NCBI GenBank assembly: GCA_035235625.1
Contig: CP141144.1
Location: 38,624,014-38,688,013 of the forward strand
Direction of reading: 5' to 3'
Length of the DNA stretch: 64,000 nt
Origin: Saururus chinensis
Taxonomy: Eukaryota; Streptophyta; Magnoliopsida; Piperales; Saururaceae
The notes under the pieces were generated by a model that made no database searches, was not told where the DNA came from, and saw only the letters and a list, made by a program, of their open reading frames with translations. This document shows positions 48,365 through 60,302 of the stretch, in pieces. Position numbers and translations under genes: made by a program. Position 1 is the stretch's first letter. Each line of letters begins with the position of its first letter.

Positions 48365-51300
48365 TATCACACCTCGGCACTGCCCAACTCGAGCTGAACC
48401 CAATCCAAGGGCCGGTCCAGCACACTAGGGCGATGGTATTGAAAACGATTAAAGAAATAGCGGAAGACTTATGCCCTTACCACGGGCGGTCTAATTAACG
48501 GAGCTACGCACTACTTTGAGCAAGAGTAAATAGGTAGAACCGAAAGAGTTACTTAAACTCTAAATTAAACCATAAATCTTAAACCCACATACCAATAATC
48601 CATAGCCAACACACTTGGCTCCAAAACAAGGTCTAAAAAAACTAAAGATATAATATATCACAAGTCTGAAAACAAAATAATGAGAGAGATGCAAAAACTA
48701 GTGGCCTCCACTCCTACTCCCAAGCTCTCCTCAATCTTTCCTCATAAAGAGGATCCTATCCGACTGCATGTCACTCCATGCAGCCCCAAAACAAAACAAG
48801 GAAAGTGGGGTGAGTATAAAAACTCACTAATGGTTTGAATACAACTATAATAATTAGAAAACGCGATGCATGGCAATGTAGCAATTTAGATCCAAAATCT
48901 ACATGCTATACCACTTTCTAGTCATTTACTAGCTAAAACCCTTATTTATCTATAAAAATAAGAACTAGCATGCATAAGACATACCTATCAAGTCAAGTCA
49001 TAAATATTCAAGTTATAACCTAACATGCATCCCACATAGGTATTTATTCATATCTACTCAAATCAAGCATAATAATCCCATAAATCACATAAGAAGTGTC
49101 TTTCACACCCTTTTCTGATCATGCATTCATATCACATAAACCTGCATAATAGTGTCTCAATCACATACTTTCTGATCATGCATTCATATCACATAAACCT
49201 GCATAATAGTGTCTCAAAAACACCATTTCTGATCATGCATTCATATCACATAAACTTACATAATAGTGTCTCAATCACATTATTTCTGATCATGCATTCA
49301 TATTACATAAACCTGCATAATAATGTCTCAATCACACACTTTCTGATCATGCATTTATATCACATAAACCTGCATAATAGTGTCTCAATTACACCATTTC
49401 TAATTATGCATTCATATCACATCAACCTCATTCGCCCTACACCACAAACATGTCAAACACATGATACACAATCATGCATAGCATTTATAATAAACATGCA
49501 TCAATACAAATGGTGAACACCTCCATCAAGGAGTAAACACAAGTATTTCCCCACAGGCAGGACACGGTCAAGGCCACAAAGGTGAGACGTGGTCTGTTTT
49601 CCACACAGGAAAGATAAGAGGGTCAGGGCGGTCAGCCCCTAATGCTGCTCGCCTGGACAGTACACACAGTAAAGTCTGAATCTCACAAAGAGAACCTCGA
49701 GCAGGTGTGTTCCCCTCGAGACATCTCCTGCGGTGGGGAGAGCCCAAATTCCCACACAGGGAACCCTAGAACACGTGGTAGCCGGTGCACAAAGGCATAC
49801 CACTCTGGATTCTCAGAGTCCAGATGACAATCTCAATAATCTCATCCGCAAGACAGGTACACAACTCATCCCCACATAATTCAATTTAAATAGACTCAAC
49901 CCGGGGAGTATACATATTCCACACATGAAATTAAATCGAAAATATGTCCTTTCGGACCAACCAAGTTCCAATTAATTCACCAAGCGATCAATCTGGCATG
50001 CAATCTCAACCATTACAAACAATCGATTAATTCCTGTTAAACATTGATAAAACTTCATCCATGAATACCAATCCATGATGTATGATATCATAATGCATCC
50101 GTGAGCAAGACTTACACGGGTTCCAACACATGGAACATGCTCCCAATCAGTCCCCTCATGCATCATAATCAAGGCATAATTAACTACAATTTCATAGTAG
50201 ATTCCCCATACGTATGTGTACTCATGCATATTGTAAGCACATGACCAATGCTTGACATAAACTCATAAGACAATATATGCATACTTAAACACATTCAAAA
50301 CAATGATTCCAAACTGAAATGAAAGTGAAAACCACCATAAAGCTTAAATCCATCCATGTGAAATCCAACGTTCACTCCCACAAACATGATTTTTTCCCAC
50401 ACATTAAGCTACAACATGATCACATCAATTACCCATAAACCATCCACATTATAAGAAAACACCTCTCACCATTTTTCATATAACATCCCTGCTGGAACAT
50501 ATTCTAATCACAAGAATTTCAACATTTAACAGTTCAAGTTACTTCAATATCAACATGCATAATTATCAACATATAATATAATAACACATGACAACACCTA
50601 ACCATAATTCATAAACTTTCATCATCAAATCCATACCTCCAGTAGCCTAATTTCAACATAACACACTTCCCATAACCATTTTAATCATTAGATGGAGTAA
50701 AACATTGAAATGAGCATAAGTTTCAAAAATAGAAAAACTACCATGTAGCTATTCGATCGCCCTACAAGGCCATTCTATCGGCTAAACTGAAAATCTGCCA
50801 AAAATGTAGTGTTGTCGATCAATCGGCCTGGTAAACAGTTCGATCGCTAACAAAGTAGTTTTGACCTTCTTCTTCATTTCAAAAATTAAAACTGAGACAC
50901 CATAAAAACACCTTAAAATTTTCACCAATGGTCTCATACACTATCAAAAACCCATCAAACCTTCCAGAACACTAATCTAAACCATTCTAAAACAAAATCC
51001 TAAGAAATCGAAGTAAAAGATTAGCATTTATGAAACCCACCATTAGAGCCTAAATCAAGCAAATCCACTTCCAATAATATCATAAAAATCGAGATTTTTA
51101 CTACCTAAAGTTGAGATTGAAGAATCCATTACATTTCCTTGTTGATTTGGGTCGGAATGAACCTTCAATCTCCTCCAACACCTTCCAAAAACACGATTTT
51201 ATGTTGACATACAACTAATCTCGATTTAGCTTTAAAAAATCAAAAGTAAACATTAGATATTTAGAAGCCTAAAAATGAGATTTTGAAGATTAAGACTTAG

Positions 51301-51626
51301 AGAAGAGAGGTAAAACAGTAGTTTTATGCTTTCAAAACAGATTGAAATGATGGGGGATGTCAAGATTAAGAAGAGTTTAAGAAAAACTTAGAGATTAAGC
51401 CAAGATTAAGCTAAACTCACCTCTAATCGTTTCCTTTATGGGCCTAATCGAGGATTAGGCTCCAAATCTCCTGGCTAAGCCTATTCCCAAATGGGAAATG
51501 GCACAACCCTTTCCTTTAGAAACCCTTTTTTTTTAACCACCGAATTTAAATCAGAAAACGTTTAAACCACATGATAACTGATAAATAATCATTAAAATAA
51601 ACCAGCTCAAAATGAGAGTCCTTACA
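48365..51626 (-). mobile_element. 3.26-kb solo LTR (Del/Tekay-like) with target duplication
   Basis: On the minus strand it starts TGTAAGGACTCTC at 51626 and ends GAGGTGTGATA at 48365 (TA for the usual CA). AATAT flanks both sides (48,360-48,364 and 51,627-51,631). No primer site, purine tract or coding domain adjoins, so it is a solo LTR left by recombination. It contains a 57-bp minisatellite. Confidence 0.8.
49115..49430. repeat. 57-bp minisatellite, about six copies
   Basis: The unit contains GATCATGCATTCATATCACA and CCTGCATAATAGTGTCTCAA, with phase 57 bases (starts at 49,115, 49,172 and so on). The 131-codon ORF across it simply translates the repeat. Confidence 0.9.
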
Positions 51627-51631
51627 AATAT

Positions 51632-52146
51632 ACTAATATAATATGATATATAATACCCATATTATGTTATTATATTTTAAATAAATATAAATCCTACTAC
51701 TAATAAAATTGAGAATGTAGGTATGATAAATTATTTTATTCCTATTCTACCCTTATTCATCTATATAAAATTATTTAATTTTTAAATACTACCTTTAACC
51801 ATTCTAATCCTAACAAATATAAATATGTAATTCTATGTGCATAATAAACTTTCTTAATTCAACTAATCATATTGGTCTAAAACTAGAGATCTAGTGAATT
51901 ATATCTAAATTTTGCCTACAAATATATCTAGTGAACCAAGTCTAGATTTTACTGTTGAGGTCCAATTATATTGATTTTTCTTTTTGCATGCAATCCACAC
52001 ACCATGAAATATGTTACTGCTGAGGTCCAAATAGTCCTCTCATCATTAACTTTTTTGTGGCCATTAGAGTAATTAGATATGAAATTTATGAATAAGAGTT
52101 GTTATGGCTTTGGTGACTAGTTCAGTTTTATGTGGCTTATTATTCG
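51632..52146. other. AT-rich sequence without gene
   Basis: Lies between the solo LTR and the second foldback element. Its start (ATATAATACCCATATTAT) resembles the AT-rich stretch left of the solo LTR, as expected if both are parts of one interrupted sequence. Confidence 0.45.
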
Positions 52147-53327
52147 GGGAAAATTATATAAATAATATTTAAAAAATAACTACTAAAATAACAAAGAGAA
52201 AAAAATATTTACCAATATGGTGTTCCTTTTCGCCATGCAGGTGCCAGCAAGAGAGAAAACTATTTACCAATATAGTATTCCTTTTCACCATGCAGGCACT
52301 CGAACCTACAAGGCTTTTTTTATAAAAAAAATCATAATTTCATCCTTTAGAAGGACAAAATCAAGCGTACTCATTTCATCCTTCAAAAAGACAAAATCAA
52401 TACAATGTACTGACTTCGTCCTTTGGAAGGACAAAATCAATAATGGACTGATTTTGTCTTCTCTTCTCTCTCTCCTCTCTTCTTTTTTCTCTCTCTCCCC
52501 TCTCTCTCCTCTCTCTCTATTCACTCTCTCTTTCTATTCTCTCTCTTCTCTTCCTCCTCTCTTCTAAAGGACAAAATCATGAATTTTTTTAAAAAAAGCA
52601 TATTGATTTCATCATTCACAAATACATTATATTTTATTTAAAATTTAATATTTTCATATATAAGTAAGAAAAAAATTAAATTAGAATTTCCTACTTTCTC
52701 CCCACTTCTCATAGTTGAGGCTCACGCTCACGCACATGAGAGAGAGACAAGGATATAGAAAGAGAAAGAAGAGAGGAGAGGAGAGAGAGAAGAGAAAGTG
52801 AAGAGAGAAAAAGATGAGAGAGAATAAGAGAGATAGCTGAAAGAGAGATGAGGGAGAGAGTGAATAGAGATATAGAGAGGAGTGAGTAAATAGAGAGAGT
52901 GTATGAAGAGAGAGACATGAGAGAGAGGGGAGAGAAGAAGAGAGATAGCCAAAAGAGAGAGGAGAGATAGAGTGAATAGAGAGAGAGTGAATAAAAAGAT
53001 GAAAGAGAGTGGAGAGAGAGGAGAGAGAGAAAGAAAAGGGGACAAAATCATTTCATCATTGATTTTGTCCTTCCAAATGAGAAAATCAGTACATTGTAAA
53101 AGGATGAAATCAGTGCAATATATTGATTTCGTTTTTAAGAATGACGAAATTAGTACATTATATTCATTTTGTCATCTAGAAGGACAAAATTATAAATTTT
53201 TTTGAAAAAAAGTCATGTAGGCGTTGGCGCCTGCATGACAAAAAGGAACACCATATTGGTAAATATTCTCCTCTCACCATTATTTCGATAATTACTACTT
53301 TTTTAATATTATTTGTATAATTATCTC
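52147..53327. mobile_element. Second foldback element, about 1.2 kb, with mirrored microsatellites
   Basis: Outer ends GGGAAAATTATATAAATAAT and (inverse) GAGATAATTATACAAATAAT. Inner arms share TATTTACCAATATGGTGTTC and ATGCAGGCGCC-like bases. Within, GGACAAAATCA and its complement alternate many times. A CT-rich tract (52,455-52,560) is mirrored by a GA-rich tract (52,735-53,040), so the whole could fold on itself. Flanks TATTATTC and TATTATAT are an imperfect match to a duplicated target. No transposase. The low-complexity ORFs are microsatellite translations. Confidence 0.7.
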
Positions 53328-55414
53328 TATTATATAAGATATTTGAATAACATTAGTTAAATTTTGGTGACCAATGAAAGTTTTTTGTAGGGTAATTTAT
53401 TGACACTTATTTTAACCATAGATTTTGAAGTAATATTTACAACTTTAGTAGAATAGAATTGTGTTTGTTATAGTTTTTTTTATTTTTGTAATGTTGATGT
53501 GATTCTCTAAATTAATTTGGTTTTTTATAGGGAAAAATAGTTTGGGTTGTAAATGGGATTCGAGCTCGATTCGAAAATAGGTTTGAACTGTTATAGTACA
53601 TTTTCAAGCTCAAGCTTAAGTCAATTTTCTAGTTCCTTGGCCGAACCGAGCTCGAGCTAGGCATCTTGATGTTCGATCGAGCTTGTGCCGAGCTTTTAGA
53701 AATTGAGCTTGAGTAAAAAAACCTTAAAACTAAGTTCAACTCGGCTTGTTATCACCCTTAATAGGAGGTGAATCATAGTCGTTCTAAATAGCTACCAGTG
53801 GTGGTTCGATCCAAATGAGTTCTCACTAGCTCTGTCCATTGTGGCATATCTGCACATGCAGATTAGGCTAGAAAAGAGGGAGATCCTGCGGTGAGTTCAA
53901 CAGGGTCGAAATCAAGCGCCACCTTGTGGCGGTCGAAGAAAATGATCAATGCCTGAAGCGCGGGTGAAGCCAACGAAGCCCTGTCAATGGTTCTGCTCAA
54001 GAAAACTAGAGAGAGAACGGAAAGGGGAGAGAGAGGAAAAGAGAGACAGGGGCCTCATTTCTTCAATTGGCGATGGGACTTGGCTTTCCGGACTCGTCAT
54101 GCGACGTCGCTCTAGTTGAGATAGCCCTCACCGGGCCATGACTGTCTATTGTTGTGTCGACTGGCCTAATGCCTCTGGCCGTGCATGGAGAAGACGACTG
54201 CACAGGCCTGGATACTGATCCATGTCGATGATGGAACCAAAACTCCTAGAATCAAAGTGCGATGGCGGTCCAGTTGAGTCGGCCCCTTGCTTAACCCTGG
54301 TGGTTGGCTAACGTGCTAGCCAGAGGCTTCTGGCCAACTGCTTGAGAGACGACCCATGAAGTGGGTAGTAGGGTCAAGCCCAGGTTGGGTCACCCGACCC
54401 ATTTGGCCAAGACCCGGTTTTAGAGAGAGAGAAGTACGGAATCGGGTCCAGTTCATATAGTTTTACTTTTCAAAACATTTTGACAAATTACCCTTATATC
54501 CAAAGACTTTTACGTGTGTTTTGACCAAGTTTCAGATTGGGGAAAATCTCAGAGGCTTTGAACTGACCAATTTACCTTTATGAGTTAAATCATAGAATAA
54601 TTTTTAATGACCCGATTTAGGAACTCTAGTTCAGGGGATTATGAGTGGGTTTAAAAAATTAAGAAAATTTTTAGTAATAGGTGTATGTGTACTCTAATTA
54701 TAGACCAATACACGAGCTGGGGGAAATCCCAGTACATATATAATTGACTGCTTTACCCCCAGCATTAAGGTAAAACTATCAAATAAACAAGGGTCAGTTC
54801 AATGGGTTTATGACCCACTGTAAAACTGCAAGAAAATTACCATGCGTCCATAATGTCAAAGAGTATCCCTGAGATTAGTTTTGTACCTATTAGAGTTTAG
54901 GGAAACCCTAAAAAAATAAAAAAATACCCCTAAGTGGACCAGCTCGCATGAATGGAATTAACAAGCCAATTTGATACTGAAAACTCTTGAGAGGTCAAAG
55001 ACTTATTTAAGAACAGAGAGGACCATGTCCAATGTGGGAAAATTACCCTAATGCTCTTAGGTACATTATAACCTCTTTTTATACAAATACCAGCTCCTAA
55101 CCCGAGGAGAGAGGGCACGAGAGTACGGATCTTTAGTTCTATAATTGAGTTTGGACCTTAGTATTATGATTTGTTTAGACCAGTGTGGGTCTTCATTATT
55201 TATGCTTTCATTTGCTTTAATGTTTGCTATTATTATTGCAATAATGATTTATCACTAGCTTAAGATTAATGAAAGATTAATCAATGGGGATTGGGCGAGA
55301 ACACGTAATTAAGATAAAGAATAAAATACCCTTAGAGGGGTCTAAGACTAATTAATAGATGAACAAGGCCTTTGACCTGACGTTTTGCTTTGGTTAATAA
55401 ACTGATGACAGTTT
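53328..55414. other. Repeat-derived sequence without gene
   Basis: Contains the right GAGCTCGA-rich block (53,550-53,755), then sequence with an LTR look: a TATA-like CTTTTTATACAAATA near 55,074 followed by a GA-rich leader. I could not assign ends or find coding similarity. Confidence 0.4.
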
Positions 55415-57524
55415 TGTTATGCCCTGACTTTTTAGATTAGCTTAAAAGACATAATTTAGTAAAATTTGAAAGTGAAGAGGGCCCAAATCGATCGTGTACA
55501 AAAGTACAAAATTTCAAAATTTATGGCTATACACACGATGAAATCATGTCAGCATAAATATACAATGCATACAAAAATATAGTTAAACAAAATCCAGTGT
55601 ATCGGCCCCTTTTTCCATGGACTAATATGCTATAGCCCCAAACTAGTATCTACACTTGCAATATTTGGGAGTGGATGAAGGTCCCTAATTTTTCTACGAT
55701 TTTTTGGGATTTTTCTGCTATTTTTCTGGTCATTTTCGGCAGAAAAATATGACGCTATGGCGTATTCATATTTATGTATTTTCCCCTATATTTATACCCG
55801 TAGAGTCGGGTGTGGGGCTTAGTCGCAGGCCGCAGGCCTCGTTGCGCGCTTACGATGTGAATTTTGGAGGTACAATGCATAACCGGTGGGTGAACGCGTG
55901 TTAGGGATATAAATGTAAAAATTAAAAAGTTTTTATATATAGAAATCTGAACATCGGATTACAGGAAGTTCGACTTCCAGTAAGAATTTCACGTCCAGTG
56001 GTTTTGTGAGAAAACCTGAGGGCATATCCGGTCACTCCGTTCTCCCTCCTCTATCGTCGGATTCCTTCGATTCTTGTCAGGTCCACTTTGCCTCACCACG
56101 ACGAGTCCGTAGGTACTGGCTATGACCGCCGCCACGGCCTCTTCGCTCCTCCACGAGGTATCGAATCTTTTTTCGGGTTTTTCTCTCCTTGAATCCCGTT
56201 TTTGAACTGTGGGTGTACGATTTTGACATCGTTTGCGGCCGCCCTCAACTAGACTTATGTTTAGTTGGCCACTAGGAACCCATAGGTACTAGCTAGAGCC
56301 GCCGCCATACTTTCTTCACTCCGTGGTGAGCTACCGGCACTTTGGTCGGGTTTTGTTTCTATTTTCATCACTGTCCGTGGGATTTTTTGGACACCAGTGG
56401 GTTTCCGGTTGTCGTCCGGCCACCGGTAGGACTCCGTCTAGCCTACCTCGACCTGGTGTTGGTAGGGGTTTGTCGTTTCTGACCCCACCTTATTGCCTTG
56501 CTCCGCCCGATTAGACGCTTTGGGTGCGTCTCGGGTCGTTGCCATCGGCGAGTTGTGTGCCATCTGGCCATCGTGGGCTCTACTCCGGCTCAGCGACAGT
56601 GAGGGTCAGCCCCACTTGGCCGATTATATTACCGCTCGGAATGGGCCACTTGTCATTGCCCTATATCGTGTGAGATGCACAGCCGCCCGCACCATGGGTA
56701 TTGGTTGTGGGTAGCGATCGGCGATGTCGTCGCTTTGATTGGCCACAGCTAAGGCCTTAGCCCTGTTGGCTTTTGTGGGCCTTGGGTCGCCACCTTTCAG
56801 CCCTCTCCCCCGCCCCTTTGGGTCGAGTGTGCATGTGGCCACGCGTGTGCTTTTGGGTTTAGGCATCATATTCACGCCGCCTGACCATCAGTTGGCTTTG
56901 CCACCGAGTGGAGTTGACACGAGAGCTGTCCACACTTCTCCTCTGTCCTCGAGTGTTGCTCCATGCTCTCTGCCCTTATGTGGGCCCATGTTGATGCGAA
57001 ATCGTCGCCTTTGGGTGCTGTCCACAGCCGATTTCGACGTCTTTGTGGCCGGCTGAGTACGTCTTAGCCACCAGCTTATCTTCAGTGAGTACACCCTCGA
57101 CTTCTAGTTGCACTGCCACATATGTTGGCATGATATTTCTCCCGGCCGGCCTAGTGTGCCGCCGTGGATCGTGGGTTTTTCCGCATTGACTTCTGACACC
57201 CTGTTTGGCCGTGATTGCTTCTGGCACTTCCTAAAATCCTCGGGACAGCAGCTCTCTCAGCCAGGCAACAGTTTTGACCTCCAACTCTGCCGCCGACGCC
57301 GCCACCATTGTGTGCTCGCCATCAAACTTCATGATTACGAGGTAGGGGAGCTTTGAACTCGTAAATTCATGATAGCATACTTTGAATGAGTAGTAGCATG
57401 CTAGGATTGTACGATTCCATGCTTTGGATGTTAAGTTACGATCTGATTGCATGATGTACATGTAAGCACGATTGTATGGTATGTTGAAATGCATATGACA
57501 TGCATGTTGGATGTAAGTACGTTG

Positions 57525-57905
57525 GATGTATGCATGTGCTAGTGATGGCTAGCATGCATGTTTAGAGTATGTTTGGATTATGCATGTGCTAGTGATGGCT
57601 AGTGTGCATGTTTAGAGTATGTTTGGATTATGCATGTGCTAGTGATGGCTAGCGTACATGTTTAGAGTATGTATGGATTATGCATGTGCTAGTGATGGCT
57701 AGCGTGTATGTTTGATGTATGTATGCATGTGCTAGTGATGGCTAGTGTGCATGTTTTGAGTATGAATGGATTATGCATGTGCTAGTAATGGCTAGCATGC
57801 ATGTTTGGAGTATGTATGAATTATGCATGTGCTAGTGATGGCTAGCATGTCTGTTTGACGTATGTATAAATGTGTATGTATGCACTAGTAATGGCTAGTG
57901 AGCAT
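57525..57905. repeat. 50-bp minisatellite, about eight copies
   Basis: The unit includes TATGCATGTGCTAGTGATGG and CTAGCATGCATGTTTAGAGT. AGTGATGGCT recurs exactly 50 bases apart at 57,541 and 57,591. Later copies are shorter and diverged. Confidence 0.92.
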
Positions 57906-58619
57906 GTTTGTAAGTTACGTATGTATGACCGTATGTGTATGTTTTACGTATGTGTGAGACATACGTATGTATGATGACTTTTTGCCTATGATATGGATAT
58001 GTGTAAGTGTATGTGGGCAGAGGTATGGGCAATGGACAGTAAGAGGTGGTAGAGGCTTTGTCTGGATTTGGATATGGATGTGTAAGCGTATGACAGATGG
58101 CAGAGGATATGGGTATGACGGGTGAGGATTGTCAGACAGTAAGAGTGTGCATAATTGTACAAACATAACGTACAGATTATGAAATGAAAGTAAGTATAAT
58201 AAGTGAGATATAAGTAAGAGGGCGACAACTGGTTTGGCTCTGAGGAGCTTCATTTGATGATATCAGTGTAAGATGATTTGGCCATAAGATGGATGACGAA
58301 GTATGTAAGACTGTAAGGGTTTGATGTACGATGAGTTTTGTCCATGATGTGGACGGGTAAGTGAAGTCTGCTACCTTCACGAACTAGGGTTTCGATCGGG
58401 CTTAGCTTCGGTTTGATCAGTCAAGGACTGTGAGTTTGTGTGCCATAATTGTACCGCATAATATACTTAATTCAAACTTGAATTATAAGCATAGCTAATG
58501 ATAGCGTTGTGAGTTTGAGACCTGAAGGTTCGACGAATTAAGTTTTGTGTTTGAGCCGGCTGCTAATGCGTCGGTCGAGCATTTCTCATGTCTTGCCATG
58601 GTGTTTATCCTGCGGGATG

Positions 58620-58870
58620 TTGTCTGTGTGTTGTATAGAGCACCAGACATCTGATACTCTGCTGAGAGTGACGTATGTTTCCGATTTGGTCTATGTGCTG
58701 TATAAGCCCAGACGTTTGATGCTCTTTTGAGAGCGATGTACGTTTCTGACTTTGTTTGTGTGCTGTATAAAGCCCAGACGTCTGACGCTCTGTTGAGAGC
58801 GAAGTATGTTTTCGATTTGGTCTGTGTGTTGTGTAAGCCCAGACGTTGGATGCTCTGTTGAGAGCATTGT
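58620..58870. repeat. About 60-bp minisatellite, four copies
   Basis: The unit contains GTGCTGTATAAGCCCAGACG and GCTCTGTTGAGAGCGA, where GCTCT...AGAGC can pair as a small hairpin in every copy. Confidence 0.85.
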
Positions 58871-58931
58871 ATGATTCCACTGTATGTTTCTTCCCAAGTG
58901 GCACTGTATGTTTTCTGCCCAAGAGTGGCAT

Positions 58932-59036
58932 TGGCACTATAAGACCCATTATGGTGGGCAATTCTATGGCACTATAAGACCCATTATGGTGGGCGATTCT
59001 ATGGCACTATAAGACCCATTATGGTGGGCAACTGTA
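58932..59036. repeat. 35-bp tandem repeat, three copies
   Basis: TGGCACTATAAGACCCATTA followed by TGGTGGGCAATTCTA, three times in direct succession with few changes. Confidence 0.92.
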
Positions 59037-59269
59037 TGACCCCTTATGTGTGGGTGTTTATGTTTGTGCGCTCAGGTAAGTAGTATCATGGATCTACTCT
59101 TACCTGTTTGATCCAGTGCCCCATGAGCATTGGTGTGCCTTACCTTCGGAAAAGTCCATGGCGTCTAGTCACTCCCCGGAGGTTAAGGTGTTGCCCCAGT
59201 GGCATTCTTTTCCATTTTGACACTGGAGCTATTTAGTTATAATGAGCTTCAGTGGTCGTTGATATGTGT

Positions 59270-59570
59270 ACGATTATGTGTATGAGTACGACTGTATGAG
59301 TATGAGCACGACTATAAGTGTATGAGTATGAGTACGACTATAAGTGTATGAGTATGAGTACGACTGTAAGAATATGAGTACGATTGTAAGAGTATGAGTA
59401 TGAGTAAGACAGTAAGTGTGATTTTGTGTAAGTTGTACGAGTAAGGTCGTACGAGTATGATTGTACGAGTAAGGTCGTATAGGTATGTGTAAGCTATATG
59501 AGTAAGCATCTGATTGTACGAGTAAGGTCATACAATTATGTGTATGTTGTATGAGTAAGCGTACGGTGGT
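59270..59570. repeat. Degenerate short repeats of GTATGAGTACGAC
   Basis: Variants of TATGAGTACGACTRTAAGTG repeat irregularly, grading into TGTACGAGTAAGGTCG units. They generate the Ser/Thr/His/Tyr-rich ORFs on the minus strand, which are not genes. Confidence 0.8.
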
Positions 59571-60302
59571 ACAAGTATGTTTGTAAGACCCTGGATAAGG
59601 GTGTTTGTGTAAGTTTAATTTGATGGTATGATTTTGGCATGATGGTGCCTTTGGTATGATTTTGGCACGATGGTGCATTTGGTATGACTTTGACACGATG
59701 GTGAATTTGGTATGTTTGTATGCGTATGAGCATGATATTGATATGCCTACCTGCTTCATGTTTGAGTTGCATGAATACGTGTATTTATGAACTTAGTGAG
59801 TTCACTGTGTAGGATTTCCCCTACTGGGTATTTTCCTACTAAGTATGAAAATACTCATTATCCTACTTTTTAGCCCCATTGCACAGGAGGTTTTGCAGGT
59901 TGTGTGGAGAGCTCCTGGAGATGGATACTCATTTCAGCGGTTGATTGATTCTCGTTGACTCAGGTATATGCTTCACTCACTACGAGTTTATTTGTGCCAC
60001 GATCTCCTGTATTGAGTGAGATGAGAGGTTAGATGTTTATATTCTAGACTTTCGTTTGGATCAGAATGTGGACTAGTATGGGACTTGCACTCAGGGATGC
60101 CTGGGAGAGATTTGCTTTGGCCGAACGATGTTTGACCGTACGATGAAAATATTTAGATGGAAAATAGATGTTTACTGTTTTAAATTATAAATTGTTTTAT
60201 CAAGTTTTGACTTCGTCATTTTTTCTCCGATTTACAGACGTTATATTACAAAAATTTTCCGTGAATTTTAAGGGAAATGTGTGAAAAATTTCGGGCGTTA
60301 TA

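Larger units (their letters stand above)
55415..60302 (+). mobile_element. 4.9-kb LTR (Del/Tekay-like), rich in minisatellites
   Basis: It starts TGTTATGCCC and ends GGGCGTTATA, near-inverted ends like the TGTAACGCCC type of Del/Tekay LTRs with C-to-T changes. A TATA-like TTTATATATAG is at about 55,932, followed by a GC-rich transcribed part (56,040-57,360) whose ORFs on both strands have no family resemblance. No primer site or purine tract adjoins either end, so it is solo or truncated. A target duplication was not found. Confidence 0.55.

Noticed and set aside
49121..49516. 131-codon ORF with a repeated MHSYHINLHNSVS motif
   Set aside because: The protein repeat is simply the 57-bp minisatellite (57 is divisible by 3), inside a solo LTR.
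52709..53051. Ser/Leu-rich ORFs resembling membrane segments
   Set aside because: Microsatellite translation in the second foldback element.
56323..57356. Cluster of GC-rich ORFs on both strands
   Set aside because: They overlap on both strands, none has recognisable domains, and they sit in the transcribed part of a probable LTR.
57525..59036. Possible CRISPR-like array (regular repeats)
   Set aside because: Plant nuclear context, adjacent tandem units without unique spacers and no cas genes. These are minisatellites.
59274..59772. Tyr/Ser/His/Thr-rich ORFs
   Set aside because: Produced by degenerate GTATGAGTACGAC repeats.
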